Source: Methanothermobacter tenebrarum
GTDB taxonomy: Archaea; Methanobacteriota; Methanobacteria; Methanobacteriales; DSM-23052
Direction of reading: 5' to 3'
Assembly (NCBI RefSeq): GCF_023167465.1
Contig: NZ_AP025698.1
Span: 992,001-1,056,000 of the forward strand
Length of the DNA stretch: 64,000 nucleotides
The position numbers and the translations under genes are program-made. How positions within the stretch are numbered: position 1 is the stretch's first letter; every line of letters starts with the position of its first letter. Shown one piece after another: positions 25,235 through 33,935 of the stretch. Below the pieces are notes generated by a model. The model was given only the letters and a program-made list of their open reading frames with translations, had not been told where the DNA came from and searched no databases.

Positions 25235-26484
25235 CTCTCTGGTAGGTTCGCCATCCTAGCGTATGGTATTTCTTCTTGTATTCGGATGAGTTCGTTTAGT
25301 TTGGCTATTCTTTCACCGCCTATGGCTCCTGTTTTTATTATGGGGGCTGAGAATGCTACTGCTAGGTGTGCTATGGTTTCGTCTGTTGTTTCCCCTGATC
25401 TGTGAGAGACTACTGGGATGTAATTGTTTTCCTTTGCTAGTTTCACCGTCTTGTAGGTGTCTGTTAGTGTGCCTATCTGGTTTGGTTTTATGATTATAGC
25501 GTTTGCGGCGCCCATTTCTATACCCTTTTTGAGTATTTTATAGTTTGTTACGAAGATGTCGTCTCCACAGATTATGCATTTGTCGCCTATTTCCTTTGTT
25601 AGTTGGGCGAATCCTTGGAAGTCTGATTCGTGGAGTGGATCTTCTATGAAGAACATTTTGTAGGTTTTTATTAGTTCTTTGACGAATTCTATTTGTTCTC
25701 CTGTGTCGCGTTTTATGTTTTCTCGCCTGTAAACGTACTTTTCCTCCTTGAGGTTCCAGAGTTCGGTGGCCGCGAAATCAAGGGATGGTCTTATTTCGAT
25801 GCCTGTCTCGTCTCCTATCTCTTCACAGGCTCTTGCCTGTATTTCCAGGGCCTCATAATTGGATATCTTAGGCGCCCATCCTCCTTCGTCGCCTTTTCCC
25901 CCTGTGAATTCGGGGTCTTTGGCTTGTATCAGCTCCCGTATCCTCGCATGGACCTTTGAGTTTGCGAATACGGCTTCTTGGATGTCACTGGCACCCTTTG
26001 GTATTACTAGGAATTCTTGGATGTCTGGGGCGTGTTTTCCAGCGTGTGCCCCCCCGTTTATCATGTTCCCTAGTGGGTATGGTATGCTCGTGGCGAAATT
26101 ACCACCAAGGAACTTATACAATGGGAGGTTGTATGATGATGCAGCTGCCTTGGCCGCTGCCATTGAAACCGCTACTATAGTATTCCCACCAATATTAGAC
26201 AGGTTTTCTGTCCCGTCTATCTCCTTCAGGATGAGGTCTATGTCTTCAAGGTACTCCGCGTCCATTCCTATCAACTCAGAGGATATAACATCCTCTAGTT
26301 CGCTTATCACCTTGTCAACTCCTCCTTCCGGGAATGCTACAACCTCCCTGGTTCCGGTGCTGGCGCCGCTGGGTGCTGCTGCACGTCCAAAACCATTCCA
26401 GGTTATCACGTCTACTTCTATTGTAGGGTTCCCCCTACTGTCTAATATTTTCCTTACCCTAACATCTTCAATAACAGTCTCCAC
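25231..26484 (-). CDS. eno: Enolase
   Basis: Interconverts 2-phosphoglycerate and phosphoenolpyruvate in glycolysis/gluconeogenesis. 417 residues. Motifs: SRGNPTIEVDV, APSGASTGTREV, GDEGGWAPKISN, the metal ligand region FIEDPLHESD, the catalytic lysine region IIKPNQIGT, and SHRSGETTDE. Part of the block rpoN-tRNA-Pro-rpoK-eno-rps2, a common archaeal arrangement. 69 nt follow the rpoK stop. Confidence 0.96.
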   Translation of the reverse strand: METVIEDVRVRKILDSRGNPTIEVDVITWNGFGRAAAPSGASTGTREVVAFPEGGVDKVISELEDVISSELIGMDAEYLEDIDLILKEIDGTENLSNIGGNTIVAVSMAAAKAAASSYNLPLYKFLGGNFATSIPYPLGNMINGGAHAGKHAPDIQEFLVIPKGASDIQEAVFANSKVHARIRELIQAKDPEFTGGKGDEGGWAPKISNYEALEIQARACEEIGDETGIEIRPSLDFAATELWNLKEEKYVYRRENIKRDTGEQIEFVKELIKTYKMFFIEDPLHESDFQGFAQLTKEIGDKCIICGDDIFVTNYKILKKGIEMGAANAIIIKPNQIGTLTDTYKTVKLAKENNYIPVVSHRSGETTDETIAHLAVAFSAPIIKTGAIGGERIAKLNELIRIQEEIPYARMANLPER

Positions 26485-26553
26485 ATGAACACCTCTTTTC
26501 TTATGGGAAAACTCTAAAAAAGGGTAGAAATAGTGGTTAATTTTTTTAGAGTT

Positions 26554-26721
26554 TTATTTTCTAACAGTTAATGGTATTACACTCTTTTTAAGTTCGAGGG
26601 TGGCTATGTCAATGGGGTCCTTGCTCTCCGAGATCTCGACTAATGGTTTGGCCCCCATTGCCAGTTGAAGAGCCCTCGCCCCTATCAACCTAGCCTTTTC
26701 AAATCGGGTCATCTTACTCAT
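26554..26721 (-). CDS. rpoK: DNA-directed RNA polymerase subunit K (Rpb6-like)
   Basis: A 55-residue subunit that holds the clamp and the largest subunit of the polymerase together. Recognised from MTRFEKARLIGARALQLAMGA and the C-terminal IDIATLELKKSVIPLTVRK signature of Rpb6/omega. A strong GGAGGGGAAG site precedes the ATG at 26721. It is short and lies between enolase and a tRNA gene, so it is easily missed. Confidence 0.95.
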   Translation of the reverse strand: MSKMTRFEKARLIGARALQLAMGAKPLVEISESKDPIDIATLELKKSVIPLTVRK

Positions 26722-26770
26722 CTATCTTCCCCTCCTATGAGTTTAAAATATTTGGGGAGGATTTTTTTGA

Positions 26771-26865
<95 letters not shown>

Positions 26866-26870
26866 ATATT

Positions 26871-27038
26871 CTACCATGTATCAACATGTGAGATTAACAT
26901 GCGCCTGCAACAATATCTTTTCAATCCCAGGTCATCGAGCACTTTCTTTGGGCTTTCACCTTCCTTTACTCTTTCCTGGTATTCTCTGAAATATGCTGAT
27001 ATTGGCTTTCCACAGCTGAAACATCTTATGGGGATCAT
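26871..27038 (-). CDS. rpoN: DNA-directed RNA polymerase subunit N (Rpb10-like)
   Basis: A 55-residue zinc-binding subunit. MIPIRCFSCGKPIS gives the atypical N-terminal C-F-S-C knuckle and KRYCCRRML the paired cysteines, as in all archaeal RpoN. A GGAGGAGA site precedes the ATG at 27038. It helps assemble subunits D and L. The gene ends 5 nt before the tRNA-Pro, so tRNA processing must cut the shared transcript right behind its stop codon. Confidence 0.95.
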   Translation of the reverse strand: MIPIRCFSCGKPISAYFREYQERVKEGESPKKVLDDLGLKRYCCRRMLISHVDTW

Positions 27039-27078
27039 CTTCTCCTCCATTCAATCTATCTTGTGAAGATATATAAGG

Positions 27079-27486
27079 TTATCGATAGCTCTTTTGTCTT
27101 CGAGCCCTGGCTCCTCTACCACCATACTTTTTGGGCTCTGAGCGTCTTGGGTCTCCGACGAGCATGGTACGGTCATATTGTGAGAATTTTTCTTTAAGTT
27201 CCATGTCATTTGTCCATTGTATAAGGCCCCTTGCTATGGCCATCCTAGCGGCTTCTGCTTGTCCCATGATCCCCCCGCCTCTCACATTCACCTTTATGTC
27301 TATATTCTTTGTGATTTCTTCACCGGCTAATTCTAGGGGTTCGAATATCTTGAGGCGGGCGAGTTCGGGTTGGTATAATTCTACTGGTGTCCTGTTGATC
27401 CTCACTCTCCCTTTACCCTCATAGAATGTTGCCCTTGCAATGGAGGTTTTCCTTTTTCCACTTGTATGTACTATCTTTTTCATCAT
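27079..27486 (-). CDS. rps9: 30S ribosomal protein S9
   Basis: 135 residues from the ATG at 27486, which has TTGGAG 6 nt upstream; the frame is open 4 codons further to a TTG that overlaps that site. HTSGKRKTSIARATFYEGKG and the C-terminal KYGGRGARARRQKSYR tail, which reaches the P-site tRNA, are diagnostic. Follows rpl13 by 24 nt. Confidence 0.95.
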   Translation of the reverse strand: MMKKIVHTSGKRKTSIARATFYEGKGRVRINRTPVELYQPELARLKIFEPLELAGEEITKNIDIKVNVRGGGIMGQAEAARMAIARGLIQWTNDMELKEKFSQYDRTMLVGDPRRSEPKKYGGRGARARRQKSYR

Positions 27487-27510
27487 AGCCAACTCCAATC
27501 TCCCTATTTT

Positions 27511-27933
27511 TTAGAATTTGGCGCCTAAAAGCCTTGATATTTCACCTAATTTCACGCCTTTGCGGATGGGTGATCTTTTAGCTTCTGGTATCTGGATTAA
27601 ATCAGCATCCTTATATTCTCTTGGAACTCCTACATAGGCTCTCAGGCGTTTGAAGGCTTCCCTCCCCTTGGCTTTCTTGTATGGTAGCATTCCCCTTACT
27701 GTCCGCCTGAATATGTCGTCTGGTCTCCTCGGATACTTGGGGCCCATCCTCCTAGGATTGGATATGCTTGCCCTGTCTATTCTTTGTTTGTATTTTTTGT
27801 GGGCCCATTCCTTGGATCCTGTGATGATTATCTTGTCTGTGTTGAGGACCACTACCTTTTCGCCTTGGAGTAATTTTTTGCTCACAATACTTGCAAGTCT
27901 TCCTAGGATGTGTCCTTTAGCGTTGATGATCAT
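27511..27933 (-). CDS. rpl13: 50S ribosomal protein L13
   Basis: 140 residues; GHILGRLASIVSKKLLQGEKV at the N-terminus and the VRGMLPYKKAKGREAFKRL core are typical for archaeal L13/uL13. Gene order L18e-L13-S9 is the standard archaeal cluster. Start with GAGGGAT upstream. Confidence 0.95.
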   Translation of the reverse strand: MIINAKGHILGRLASIVSKKLLQGEKVVVLNTDKIIITGSKEWAHKKYKQRIDRASISNPRRMGPKYPRRPDDIFRRTVRGMLPYKKAKGREAFKRLRAYVGVPREYKDADLIQIPEAKRSPIRKGVKLGEISRLLGAKF

Positions 27934-27943
27934 GATATATCCC

Positions 27944-28309
27944 TCATGCTATTATTTTTATGTTGGTGCCCTTTGGGTTTTCTTCTAGTAGTTCTTCTAT
28001 TGTGAGGTGTTGGCCTTTAGCCTCTCTTATTTTCTCTTTTGCTGTTTTTGAGAATTTCCATGCTGCTATTTTAACCTTGTGGTCTAGTTTGCCTGTTCCC
28101 AGCACCTTCCCCGGGACTATTATTGTCTCGTTCTCGGTTGTGTGCCTGTTTATCCTTGATATGTTGACCTCTGCCATTTGTCTTGTGGGTTTTTCCAGTC
28201 TCTTGGCGATGTCTTTCCATATTGCCACGTTTTCTTGTGATGATTTCCTTTTAAGGGTGCGTATAAGTTTTATGAGATTGGGGTTTGTCTTTGTGATCTT
28301 TTTTGCCAA
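27944..28309 (-). CDS. rpl18e: 50S ribosomal protein L18e
   Basis: 121 residues, homologous to bacterial L15 family and eukaryotic eL18. It has IRTLKRKSSQENVAIWKDIAKRL and VPGKVLGTGKLDHKVKIAAWKFS, characteristic of L18e. 16 nt downstream of rpoD, 10 nt before rpl13. Confidence 0.94.
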   Translation of the reverse strand: MAKKITKTNPNLIKLIRTLKRKSSQENVAIWKDIAKRLEKPTRQMAEVNISRINRHTTENETIIVPGKVLGTGKLDHKVKIAAWKFSKTAKEKIREAKGQHLTIEELLEENPKGTNIKIIA

Positions 28310-28325
28310 ATTTATATCCCCCTTT

Positions 28326-29102
28326 TTAACATGCTTTTGTTATATTTTCTGCTTTTTCTATTAGGATGTCACATGCTCTTTCCAGGACTTCTTCTGGTGG
28401 TATTGAACCGTCAGTTTCCATTTTGAAGATGAATGATCCTTCTTCGCATCCCACTTTTATAGCTCCCCTGTCACATGCCCTCATACAAGTTTTGCACATT
28501 GCACAATCCTCAATATTAACTATCTTGGGTCCTTCTTCTAGGATACCCCTGGGGCATGCTTTCACGCATTCATAGCATTGTTCGCATTCTTCTCCTATTG
28601 TTATCCTTGGATAGTATTTGTATGCGCATGCTGTGGTGGGCTTCCATTTAGCATGTTCTCTTCCAATGCCGAGTTGTGCTATGGCCTCTAGTTCTATCTC
28701 TTCATCCCTTCTAAGTTTTAGGATTGGTATGGTATCATATACTGGTTTTATTTTTTCATCCTCTGATACTAGATCCTTGGAGTAGACTATCCCTGGGCCT
28801 TTCTTTTTTAATGTTAGGGATACGCTGCATCTTGGACAGTAGTCTTCGCAGTCGCATTCACTCGGCATTAGGATCCCATTTATCGCCTCCTTATCCGATT
28901 TTAGTGGGATTAGGCCGAGTCTGTGCGCCACGATCTCGTCGAACATGGATGAGTCATTTTTTATTATGTTAACGTATTCTATTGCTATTTTGGGAACTTC
29001 TGTCATGCTTGTTCTTCTTATAGCGTTAACGAATGATGTGTCAGCATCCTTTATAATGAAGGTTATCTCGTTCTCGGATTTTTCTTTCATGGTTATATCC
29101 AT
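28326..29102 (-). CDS. rpoD: DNA-directed RNA polymerase subunit D with ferredoxin-like domain
   Basis: 258 residues from the ATG at 29102 (GGGAGAAGGG site, 1 nt after the rps11 stop; the open frame extends 22 codons into rps11). The alpha-like dimerisation domain has SFVNAIRRTSMTEVPKIAIEYV and HRLGLIPLKSD. An insertion holds 4Fe-4S motifs (CEQCYECVKACPRG and CAMCKTCMRACDRG) as in the iron-sulfur form of subunit D found in many methanogens. An extra C-D-C-x2-YCPRC group precedes them. The subunit nucleates polymerase assembly with L, N and P. Confidence 0.95.
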   Translation of the reverse strand: MDITMKEKSENEITFIIKDADTSFVNAIRRTSMTEVPKIAIEYVNIIKNDSSMFDEIVAHRLGLIPLKSDKEAINGILMPSECDCEDYCPRCSVSLTLKKKGPGIVYSKDLVSEDEKIKPVYDTIPILKLRRDEEIELEAIAQLGIGREHAKWKPTTACAYKYYPRITIGEECEQCYECVKACPRGILEEGPKIVNIEDCAMCKTCMRACDRGAIKVGCEEGSFIFKMETDGSIPPEEVLERACDILIEKAENITKAC

Positions 29103-29103
29103 T

Positions 29104-29505
29104 TTAGACCCTTCTCCCTCTCCTGCCTCCAGGTCTCCCTGTACCATCATGTGGTATTGGTGTAACATCCTCTATCTTACCTATCTTCAAACCTGCACGG
29201 GCTAAAGCCCTTATAGCCGCCTGTGCACCAGGTCCTGGTGTCCTTGGACCGTTTCCTCCAGGTGCCCTGACCTTTATGTGTAATCCTGTGACACCCTTCT
29301 CCTTCGCATCCTCAGCTGCCCTGGTAGCTGCTTCCATTGCAGCGAATGGTGAGGCCTCTTGTCTGTCAGCCCTTACAACTCTTCCACCAGACCATTGCGT
29401 CACTGTCTCGGCTCCTGTGATATCTGTTATGGTGATTATAGTGTTATTGAATGATGAGTAAATGTGGGCTATGCCCCATTTTTCTTTTCCTTTAGCCTTG
29501 GCCAT
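29104..29505 (-). CDS. rps11: 30S ribosomal protein S11
   Basis: 133 residues. WGIAHIYSSFNNTIITITD and GPRTPGPGAQAAIRALARAGLKIG plus the basic GTGRPGGRRGRRV tail identify uS11. It lies between rps4 and rpoD in the S13-S4-S11-RpoD order of archaea. Confidence 0.96.
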   Translation of the reverse strand: MAKAKGKEKWGIAHIYSSFNNTIITITDITGAETVTQWSGGRVVRADRQEASPFAAMEAATRAAEDAKEKGVTGLHIKVRAPGGNGPRTPGPGAQAAIRALARAGLKIGKIEDVTPIPHDGTGRPGGRRGRRV

Positions 29506-29517
29506 ATACTATCCCCC

Positions 29518-30036
29518 CTATTCTGTGTCTTCTGCCTTGGATTCCACCTGTCCTATCATAGGTGATAATGGATAGAATCCTATCTTATCCTCCTCACCTT
29601 TCTTTACTAGGTAGCCTGGGGCGTTGACCTTACCACCATCCAAGGCTATGTGTCCATGTACTATCATCTGCCTTGCCTGTCTTATTGTCTTTGCAAGTCC
29701 CTTCTCATATACCATGGTTTGTAGTCTGCGTTTCAACACGTCTTCTATTGTAAGGTTGAGAACATCTTCTAGTTTAGCATCATCTGCTAGTATACCCATC
29801 CTTTTAAGGTGTCCTAGGAGTTGTTCTCTCTCATTTCTTGTCTGTTCTTCTGGGAGGCCTAGGAGGTGCCTTGCATCCCTCCTGTATCTTCTGATCATTG
29901 TCTCGGCCTTCCATATCTCTTTTTTGTTTTTTAGCCCGTATTTTGTGAGTAGTCTGTTTTCTTCTTTTATCCTTTCAGCGTTCCATGGATGGGGTGGAGT
30001 GTCATACTTTTTACGGGGTTTTCTTGGGTGTCCCAT
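29518..30036 (-). CDS. rps4: 30S ribosomal protein S4
   Basis: 172 residues, the short archaeal/eukaryotic uS4 form. GHPRKPRKKYDTPPHPW at the start and an S4 RNA-binding domain at about residues 104-160 (RRLQTMVYEKGLAKTIRQARQMIVHGHI). A primary 16S binder and early assembly protein. Confidence 0.95.
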   Translation of the reverse strand: MGHPRKPRKKYDTPPHPWNAERIKEENRLLTKYGLKNKKEIWKAETMIRRYRRDARHLLGLPEEQTRNEREQLLGHLKRMGILADDAKLEDVLNLTIEDVLKRRLQTMVYEKGLAKTIRQARQMIVHGHIALDGGKVNAPGYLVKKGEEDKIGFYPLSPMIGQVESKAEDTE

Positions 30037-30053
30037 ACTATGATCCCCCCTTC

Positions 30054-30506
30054 TTATTTCCTTCTCCTTCTTCTAACACCTACAGATTGTCCTTTTCTGA
30101 AGGTTGATCTTGTCCTCTGGCCCCTTACTGGGAGGCCTAGTTCGTGTCTTATCCCCCTGTAACTTCTTATCTTCTTCAGACGGTTCAAGTCTTCTCTGAG
30201 GCTCATTTCAAGGTCCGCCTCGATTAGGTGCTTGTCTTCACCTGTTTCATAATCCTGGCGGCGATTCTTCATCCAATGGGGGATATCATACTCTTCAGGG
30301 TTTTTAAGAGCCTCTTCCAATCTTGTTATCTCATCCTCTGACAAGTATCCTATCTTTTTCTGGCCATCAAATCCAAGAACATTTACTATGGCCTTGGCGA
30401 ATGCCTTACCAACACCTTTGATGTCTGTTAATGCATGTTCTATTGTCTTATTACCATCCAAGTCCTTTCTGGCTATACGTATTATGTGTTTGAATTCCTC
30501 TTCCAT
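30054..30506 (-). CDS. rps13: 30S ribosomal protein S13
   Basis: 150 residues from the ATG at 30506, chosen because GGAGG sits 9 nt upstream; the frame is open 34 codons further but that part covers a hairpin leader and is unlike S13. HIIRIARKDLDGNKTI, IKGVGKAFAKAIV and the C-terminal RGQRTRSTFRKGQSVGVRRRRRK are diagnostic. First protein gene after tRNA-Ser. Confidence 0.95.
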   Translation of the reverse strand: MEEEFKHIIRIARKDLDGNKTIEHALTDIKGVGKAFAKAIVNVLGFDGQKKIGYLSEDEITRLEEALKNPEEYDIPHWMKNRRQDYETGEDKHLIEADLEMSLREDLNRLKKIRSYRGIRHELGLPVRGQRTRSTFRKGQSVGVRRRRRK

Positions 30507-30530
30507 CTGTTTAACCTCCGATGGGGGTGT

Positions 30531-30578
30531 GAGAATGAATCCACAAAAACCTCTTGTGGATGTTATCCCCCCATTCTC
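30531..30578 (-). promoter_or_regulatory. Two-tier hairpin in the rps13 5' leader
   Basis: On the minus strand GAGAATG ... CATTCTC forms an outer 7-bp stem around a perfect 8-bp hairpin ATCCACAA-GAGGTTT-TTGTGGAT. An asymmetric internal loop of about ten purine-rich bases (GGGGGATAAC) against a single base separates the stems. It ends 24 nt before the rps13 start codon, beside the GGAGG site. Ribosomal leaders often carry such a site for translational feedback; no known leader family was recognised. Confidence 0.45.
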
Positions 30579-30626
30579 AATGTGATAATGGGTAAAACTT
30601 AGGATCATATTCTTGCATTAACCCGA

Positions 30627-30711
30627 CGCCGGGACTGGGATTTGAACCCAGGAGGAGCGAAGCTCCACAAGATCTCCAATCTTGCGCCTTACCTGGCTAG
30701 GCTATCCCGGC
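30627..30711 (-). tRNA. tRNA-Ser(GGA)
   Basis: Acceptor stem GCCGGGA/TCCCGGC, discriminator G, no encoded CCA. Anticodon stem CAAGA/TCTTG around the loop TTGGAGA gives anticodon GGA. A long variable arm (GGAG-CTTCG-CTCC type) marks it as a class II serine tRNA, and the T loop TTCAAAT is canonical. No intron. It lies 67 nt after truB and 121 nt before the rps13 start, apparently inside the ribosomal transcription unit. Confidence 0.95.
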
Positions 30712-30778
30712 ACCCGTATAATGAGATTAACCAGGGGGGATACTATACTATCATTAGGCTTTAGATTCTATTTAAGTT

Positions 30779-31738
30779 TTACCATAATCTTGGGTATGTT
30801 CCCCGTTCCATAAAAACTTTCTGGGTGTCTACTACGATACCCTTTTCAGCATCTAGGATCTCGAGGGAGGAGCACATGCTTTCACCGGCAGCTACGAGCT
30901 CGTCCTTGAGTGTCATCAGGACTACTGTGTCACCCCTTTTTATGTTATCATCTAATCCTATGATACCACCCACTGCAAGGTTTGCACCGTGGCAGATGGC
31001 ATCAACTGCACTGTCCCTGATAACTATCCTTGGGAGGTGTCTGACTGCAAATTCCATTGGTTGTATACACTTTCGCAGGAAACGTTCGTCACCGTCTTCT
31101 ACCCAGAAGTGGTATGCGTCGGTTAGATCATGGAGTGTTACGAGGGTCTCATCTTCGGTGAATGGACCCACCCTTGTACGTCTTAACTCGAGCATGTGAG
31201 CTCCCGTCCCAAGGGCTTCCCCAATATCATGACAATATTTCCTTATATAGGTCCCGGCTTCGCATCCGATCCTGAATAGCACGTCCTTCCCATCTACTTC
31301 TAGTATATTGGCATAGTAGATTCTCCTAACCCTTAGTTGGCGTTTCACAGCAGCTTTCATTGGTGGTGTCTGGAATATTTTACCCTGGAATTCTCGGAAA
31401 ACATCCTCCAATTTTGACATTTCAACGGGCCCATGCAATCTCATGATACAAACATACTCTTTATCGGCTTCTAGGAGTAATTGGAGCACCCTAGTAGCCC
31501 TTTCAATGCCTATGGGTAGTATCCCGGTGACTTTAGGGTCTAGTGTTCCCCCGTGTCCGACTTTTTTCACGTTAAGTAGTCTGCGGATCCATGAGTCTAC
31601 CTGATGGGATGTGGGACCTGGGGGTTTATCGAGGTTGATAACCCCCTTTTGTATGTGTTCCTCTATTGGCCTCTTATCTGGCGGGCAACCATATGCCGGG
31701 TCTGTTTCGGCTTCGGTTTTGAGTATGAACCTTGCCAT
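30779..31738 (-). CDS. truB: Cbf5/TruB RNA pseudouridine synthase
   Basis: 319 residues, the archaeal Cbf5 catalytic subunit of H/ACA ribonucleoproteins, also able to modify tRNA position 55. The catalytic aspartate is D67 in GHGGTLDPKVTG; KEYVCIMRLHG, RLHG-type strands and a C-terminal PUA domain (about 235-310, LPRIVIRDSAVDAICHGANLAVGGI) follow. It acts with Gar1, Nop10 and L7Ae and guide RNAs. Twenty nt after L14e, a classic archaeal neighbour. Confidence 0.94.
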   Translation of the reverse strand: MARFILKTEAETDPAYGCPPDKRPIEEHIQKGVINLDKPPGPTSHQVDSWIRRLLNVKKVGHGGTLDPKVTGILPIGIERATRVLQLLLEADKEYVCIMRLHGPVEMSKLEDVFREFQGKIFQTPPMKAAVKRQLRVRRIYYANILEVDGKDVLFRIGCEAGTYIRKYCHDIGEALGTGAHMLELRRTRVGPFTEDETLVTLHDLTDAYHFWVEDGDERFLRKCIQPMEFAVRHLPRIVIRDSAVDAICHGANLAVGGIIGLDDNIKRGDTVVLMTLKDELVAAGESMCSSLEILDAEKGIVVDTQKVFMERGTYPRLW

Positions 31739-31758
31739 GGGGCGCCCCAGGTGATCTC

Positions 31759-31983
31759 TTATTGCTTTTCGAGTTGTTTTTTAATCTCTTCTATGTCATC
31801 TGATTTTATTTCTATCTTTTTTCCTGTAGGCTCCAGGTGTTTTATGTTACACCTCCTGTTTTTGACATTGACTCCCACGACTTCTACGAAATTTTTATCG
31901 ATTATATCAACTATTACGCATTCTTCTCCTGCTTCTCTGCCTGCGGTTTTGATGCATATTCTTCCCACTTCTATTGCTGTCAT
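31759..31983 (-). CDS. rpl14e: 50S ribosomal protein L14e
   Basis: 74 residues with a KOW-like fold: VGRICIKTAGREAGEECVIVDIID followed by RRCNIKHLEPTGKKIEIK. Length matches other methanogen L14e proteins. Its start overlaps the cmk stop by 4 nt, and it is followed by truB. Confidence 0.93.
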   Translation of the reverse strand: MTAIEVGRICIKTAGREAGEECVIVDIIDKNFVEVVGVNVKNRRCNIKHLEPTGKKIEIKSDDIEEIKKQLEKQ

Positions 31984-32501
31984 TTGATCACCTCGATAAC
32001 TTTTATTATTATATTCGTGATTTCTTCGGGTTTGAAATGGGCACTATTCACTATTATGTCATAGACTTGTAGGTCTTCTATGTCGATCCCATGGATCTCC
32101 ATGTATCTCTTGGCTTCGCTCTCCTCTCTCCTCTTAATCTCATCCCCGACAATCTTGATGGGTTTTGATTCTCTCCTGCTTATCCTCTCTGCTCTAACAT
32201 CAAATGGTGCTATTATAAGTATTTTGAGATCTGCTTCGACAAAATGGGCTGAAAGTCTCCCTTCCACTATCAGATTCTCCGCGCCCCTGGCCATCTCCGC
32301 CTGTCTCTTATCTATCTCCCTGTCGATTTCATGGTCCTCCTCTGCTAATCTGCTGAATTCCAGGAGGTCCATTCCCCTTTCGGCGGCCATCTGCCTGAAA
32401 ACGTCACCTGCTGATATGTATGGTATCCCTAGTTTCCTTGAGAGCATCCTTGTTATTGTTGTTGTACCAGCGCCTGGGAGACCGCTGATGGTTATTATCA
32501 T
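31980..32501 (-). CDS. cmk: Cytidylate kinase
   Basis: 173 residues, archaeal CMP kinase. P-loop GLPGAGTTT near the N-terminus, DVFRQMAAERGMDLLEFS and IVEGRLSAHF for nucleotide-monophosphate binding, and RISRRES in the lid. Makes CDP for nucleic acid and lipid synthesis. Overlaps rpl34e and rpl14e by 4 nt at each end. Confidence 0.93.
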   Translation of the reverse strand: MIITISGLPGAGTTTITRMLSRKLGIPYISAGDVFRQMAAERGMDLLEFSRLAEEDHEIDREIDKRQAEMARGAENLIVEGRLSAHFVEADLKILIIAPFDVRAERISRRESKPIKIVGDEIKRREESEAKRYMEIHGIDIEDLQVYDIIVNSAHFKPEEITNIIIKVIEVIK

Positions 32502-32764
32502 GACCTTGCCTCTTCCTTAAAAACTTTTCTCATACACTCTGAACAGTAATAGCCACCATATGGCCTGTTAGGTCTTCTCTTTGACTTTGGCAGTTTTCTT
32601 ATCTGGTATGGTCTTCCGCGTGGGACTCCATGGAGCGGCTTGCCACATCCTGCGCATACATGCTTTGACGGTTTTTTCTTCTTGTAGTGTATGACCGTCC
32701 TACCACCTGGAGTCCTCTTGAATGTTCTCTTATATGATCTGGATCTGTATCTTAATTCTGGCAT
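32498..32764 (-). CDS. rpl34e: 50S ribosomal protein L34e
   Basis: 88 residues; RYRSRSYKRTFKRTPGGRTVIHY at the start, then two zinc-knuckle pairs CAGCGKPLHG and CSECMRK. The zinc ribbon is conserved in archaeal eL34. Sixteen bases separate it from the DUF106 gene upstream. Confidence 0.94.
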   Translation of the reverse strand: MPELRYRSRSYKRTFKRTPGGRTVIHYKKKKPSKHVCAGCGKPLHGVPRGRPYQIRKLPKSKRRPNRPYGGYYCSECMRKVFKEEARS

Positions 32765-32779
32765 AAGCGTTCCTCCAAA

Positions 32780-33343
32780 TTACATTCCTTTAAGTCCCAT
32801 GAATTTCCTGAATATCTGGGACATTGCAAATGAGCATAGTATATACCAGCCGAGCCATCCTATGGCATAGGCTGGTGAACCAGCAGGCATCTTATAGAAC
32901 ATATGCCATACTGGGACCAGGAGCACGTAATATGCTACCTGTGGGAGTATGATTGTGGCCTTTGAAATATGAGGGTGTTGGGCCATCCAATAGAATACCA
33001 GGATTATGGGTAGGAAGGTTACTATCATTGGCTTGAATGACATTGTCATCATTTCCCTCTGCTTGTCCATGAATTCCATCTGCTTCTCTTGCAGTTCCTC
33101 AAGGGCTTTAACGTCACTGGATTTCCTGGCCTCCATAAGCTCCTGCTGGAATTCCTGCATCTCACGTCTAAGTTCCTGTAATCGCTCCTGGTCTACGAGT
33201 AGTTTGTTTGCTAATGTTATTACGAAGGCTACTAGTGTGGCTACAACGAATATTGTGAGTATTGGATTTTGTGGATTAGGGTCTAATGCCAGGAACGGGC
33301 CGAATATGATATCCAATCCTTTGTATATTATGTCCAGTACCAT
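32780..33343 (-). CDS. DUF106 membrane insertase-like protein (Oxa1/EMC3 superfamily)
   Basis: 187 residues with three membrane helices (about 26-46, 106-125, 133-150; a fourth hydrophobic stretch near 158-175) and a long coiled coil between the first two (residues 48-100, rich in Q/E/L/R). This is the archaeal Ylp1/DUF106 layout related to YidC, EMC3 and TMCO1, which insert membrane proteins co-translationally. Its place between secY-adkA and rpl34e in the ribosomal operon supports such a role next to the SecY translocon. Confidence 0.88.
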   Translation of the reverse strand: MVLDIIYKGLDIIFGPFLALDPNPQNPILTIFVVATLVAFVITLANKLLVDQERLQELRREMQEFQQELMEARKSSDVKALEELQEKQMEFMDKQREMMTMSFKPMIVTFLPIILVFYWMAQHPHISKATIILPQVAYYVLLVPVWHMFYKMPAGSPAYAIGWLGWYILCSFAMSQIFRKFMGLKGM

Positions 33344-33358
33344 TTTCTTGTTTCCCCT

Positions 33359-33913
33359 CTATAGTATCTTCTTCATTTCCTGAACCGCATTTTCTAGGCG
33401 GCTATTATGGTTTTCGATTATTTTCACTGTTGCACCTGTTAGGGTGGCATAGGCCATGGCAGCTGCCCTGTTCATCTGTTGGTGCAGGTTTATCTCTTTA
33501 AGCATTTCCATATCCCTTGTCCTTGTCTTGTCTGAGATTCTTCTCATGAATATTTCCTCTGGGTCTGCTTCGACGAGTATGAACATGTCTGGTTGGAGTT
33601 CTTCTAGGACCCATTGTGGTAGTCCTGGTAGAAAACCAGTTGGTGTTTTTATTGTGCAGTGGGTGTCAACGATTATATTAGTTTCCTTGGATCTTTCTCT
33701 TATATTTTTCGCAGCCGCCTTTTGTATCCTCTTCTGTTTTTCTGGTGAAAGTCTCCTCAACTGATCCCTGTCCTCCACCAGACCCTCAGATCTGGCTATT
33801 TCGAGCATCACATCCCCATAGTTTACGTTTATATAATCTAGGTCTTCTAGTGCATGTTTGAGTACTGTTGTACTCCCAGATCCTGGTATGCCCACAACTA
33901 CAACAACCTTCAT
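33359..33913 (-). CDS. adkA: Archaeal adenylate kinase
   Basis: 184 residues from the ATG at 33913. P-loop GIPGSGSTT, then NVNYGDVMLEIA, IIVDTHCTIKTPTGFLPGLP and RRISDKTRTRD, as in archaeal-type AdkA. Keeps AMP + ATP to 2 ADP balance. An ATG two codons upstream is possible; the GGGGTTTG site favours the second. Just downstream of secY, the usual archaeal order. Confidence 0.93.
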   Translation of the reverse strand: MKVVVVVGIPGSGSTTVLKHALEDLDYINVNYGDVMLEIARSEGLVEDRDQLRRLSPEKQKRIQKAAAKNIRERSKETNIIVDTHCTIKTPTGFLPGLPQWVLEELQPDMFILVEADPEEIFMRRISDKTRTRDMEMLKEINLHQQMNRAAAMAYATLTGATVKIIENHNSRLENAVQEMKKIL

Positions 33914-33935
33914 ATCCATCAAACCCCATACTCTT

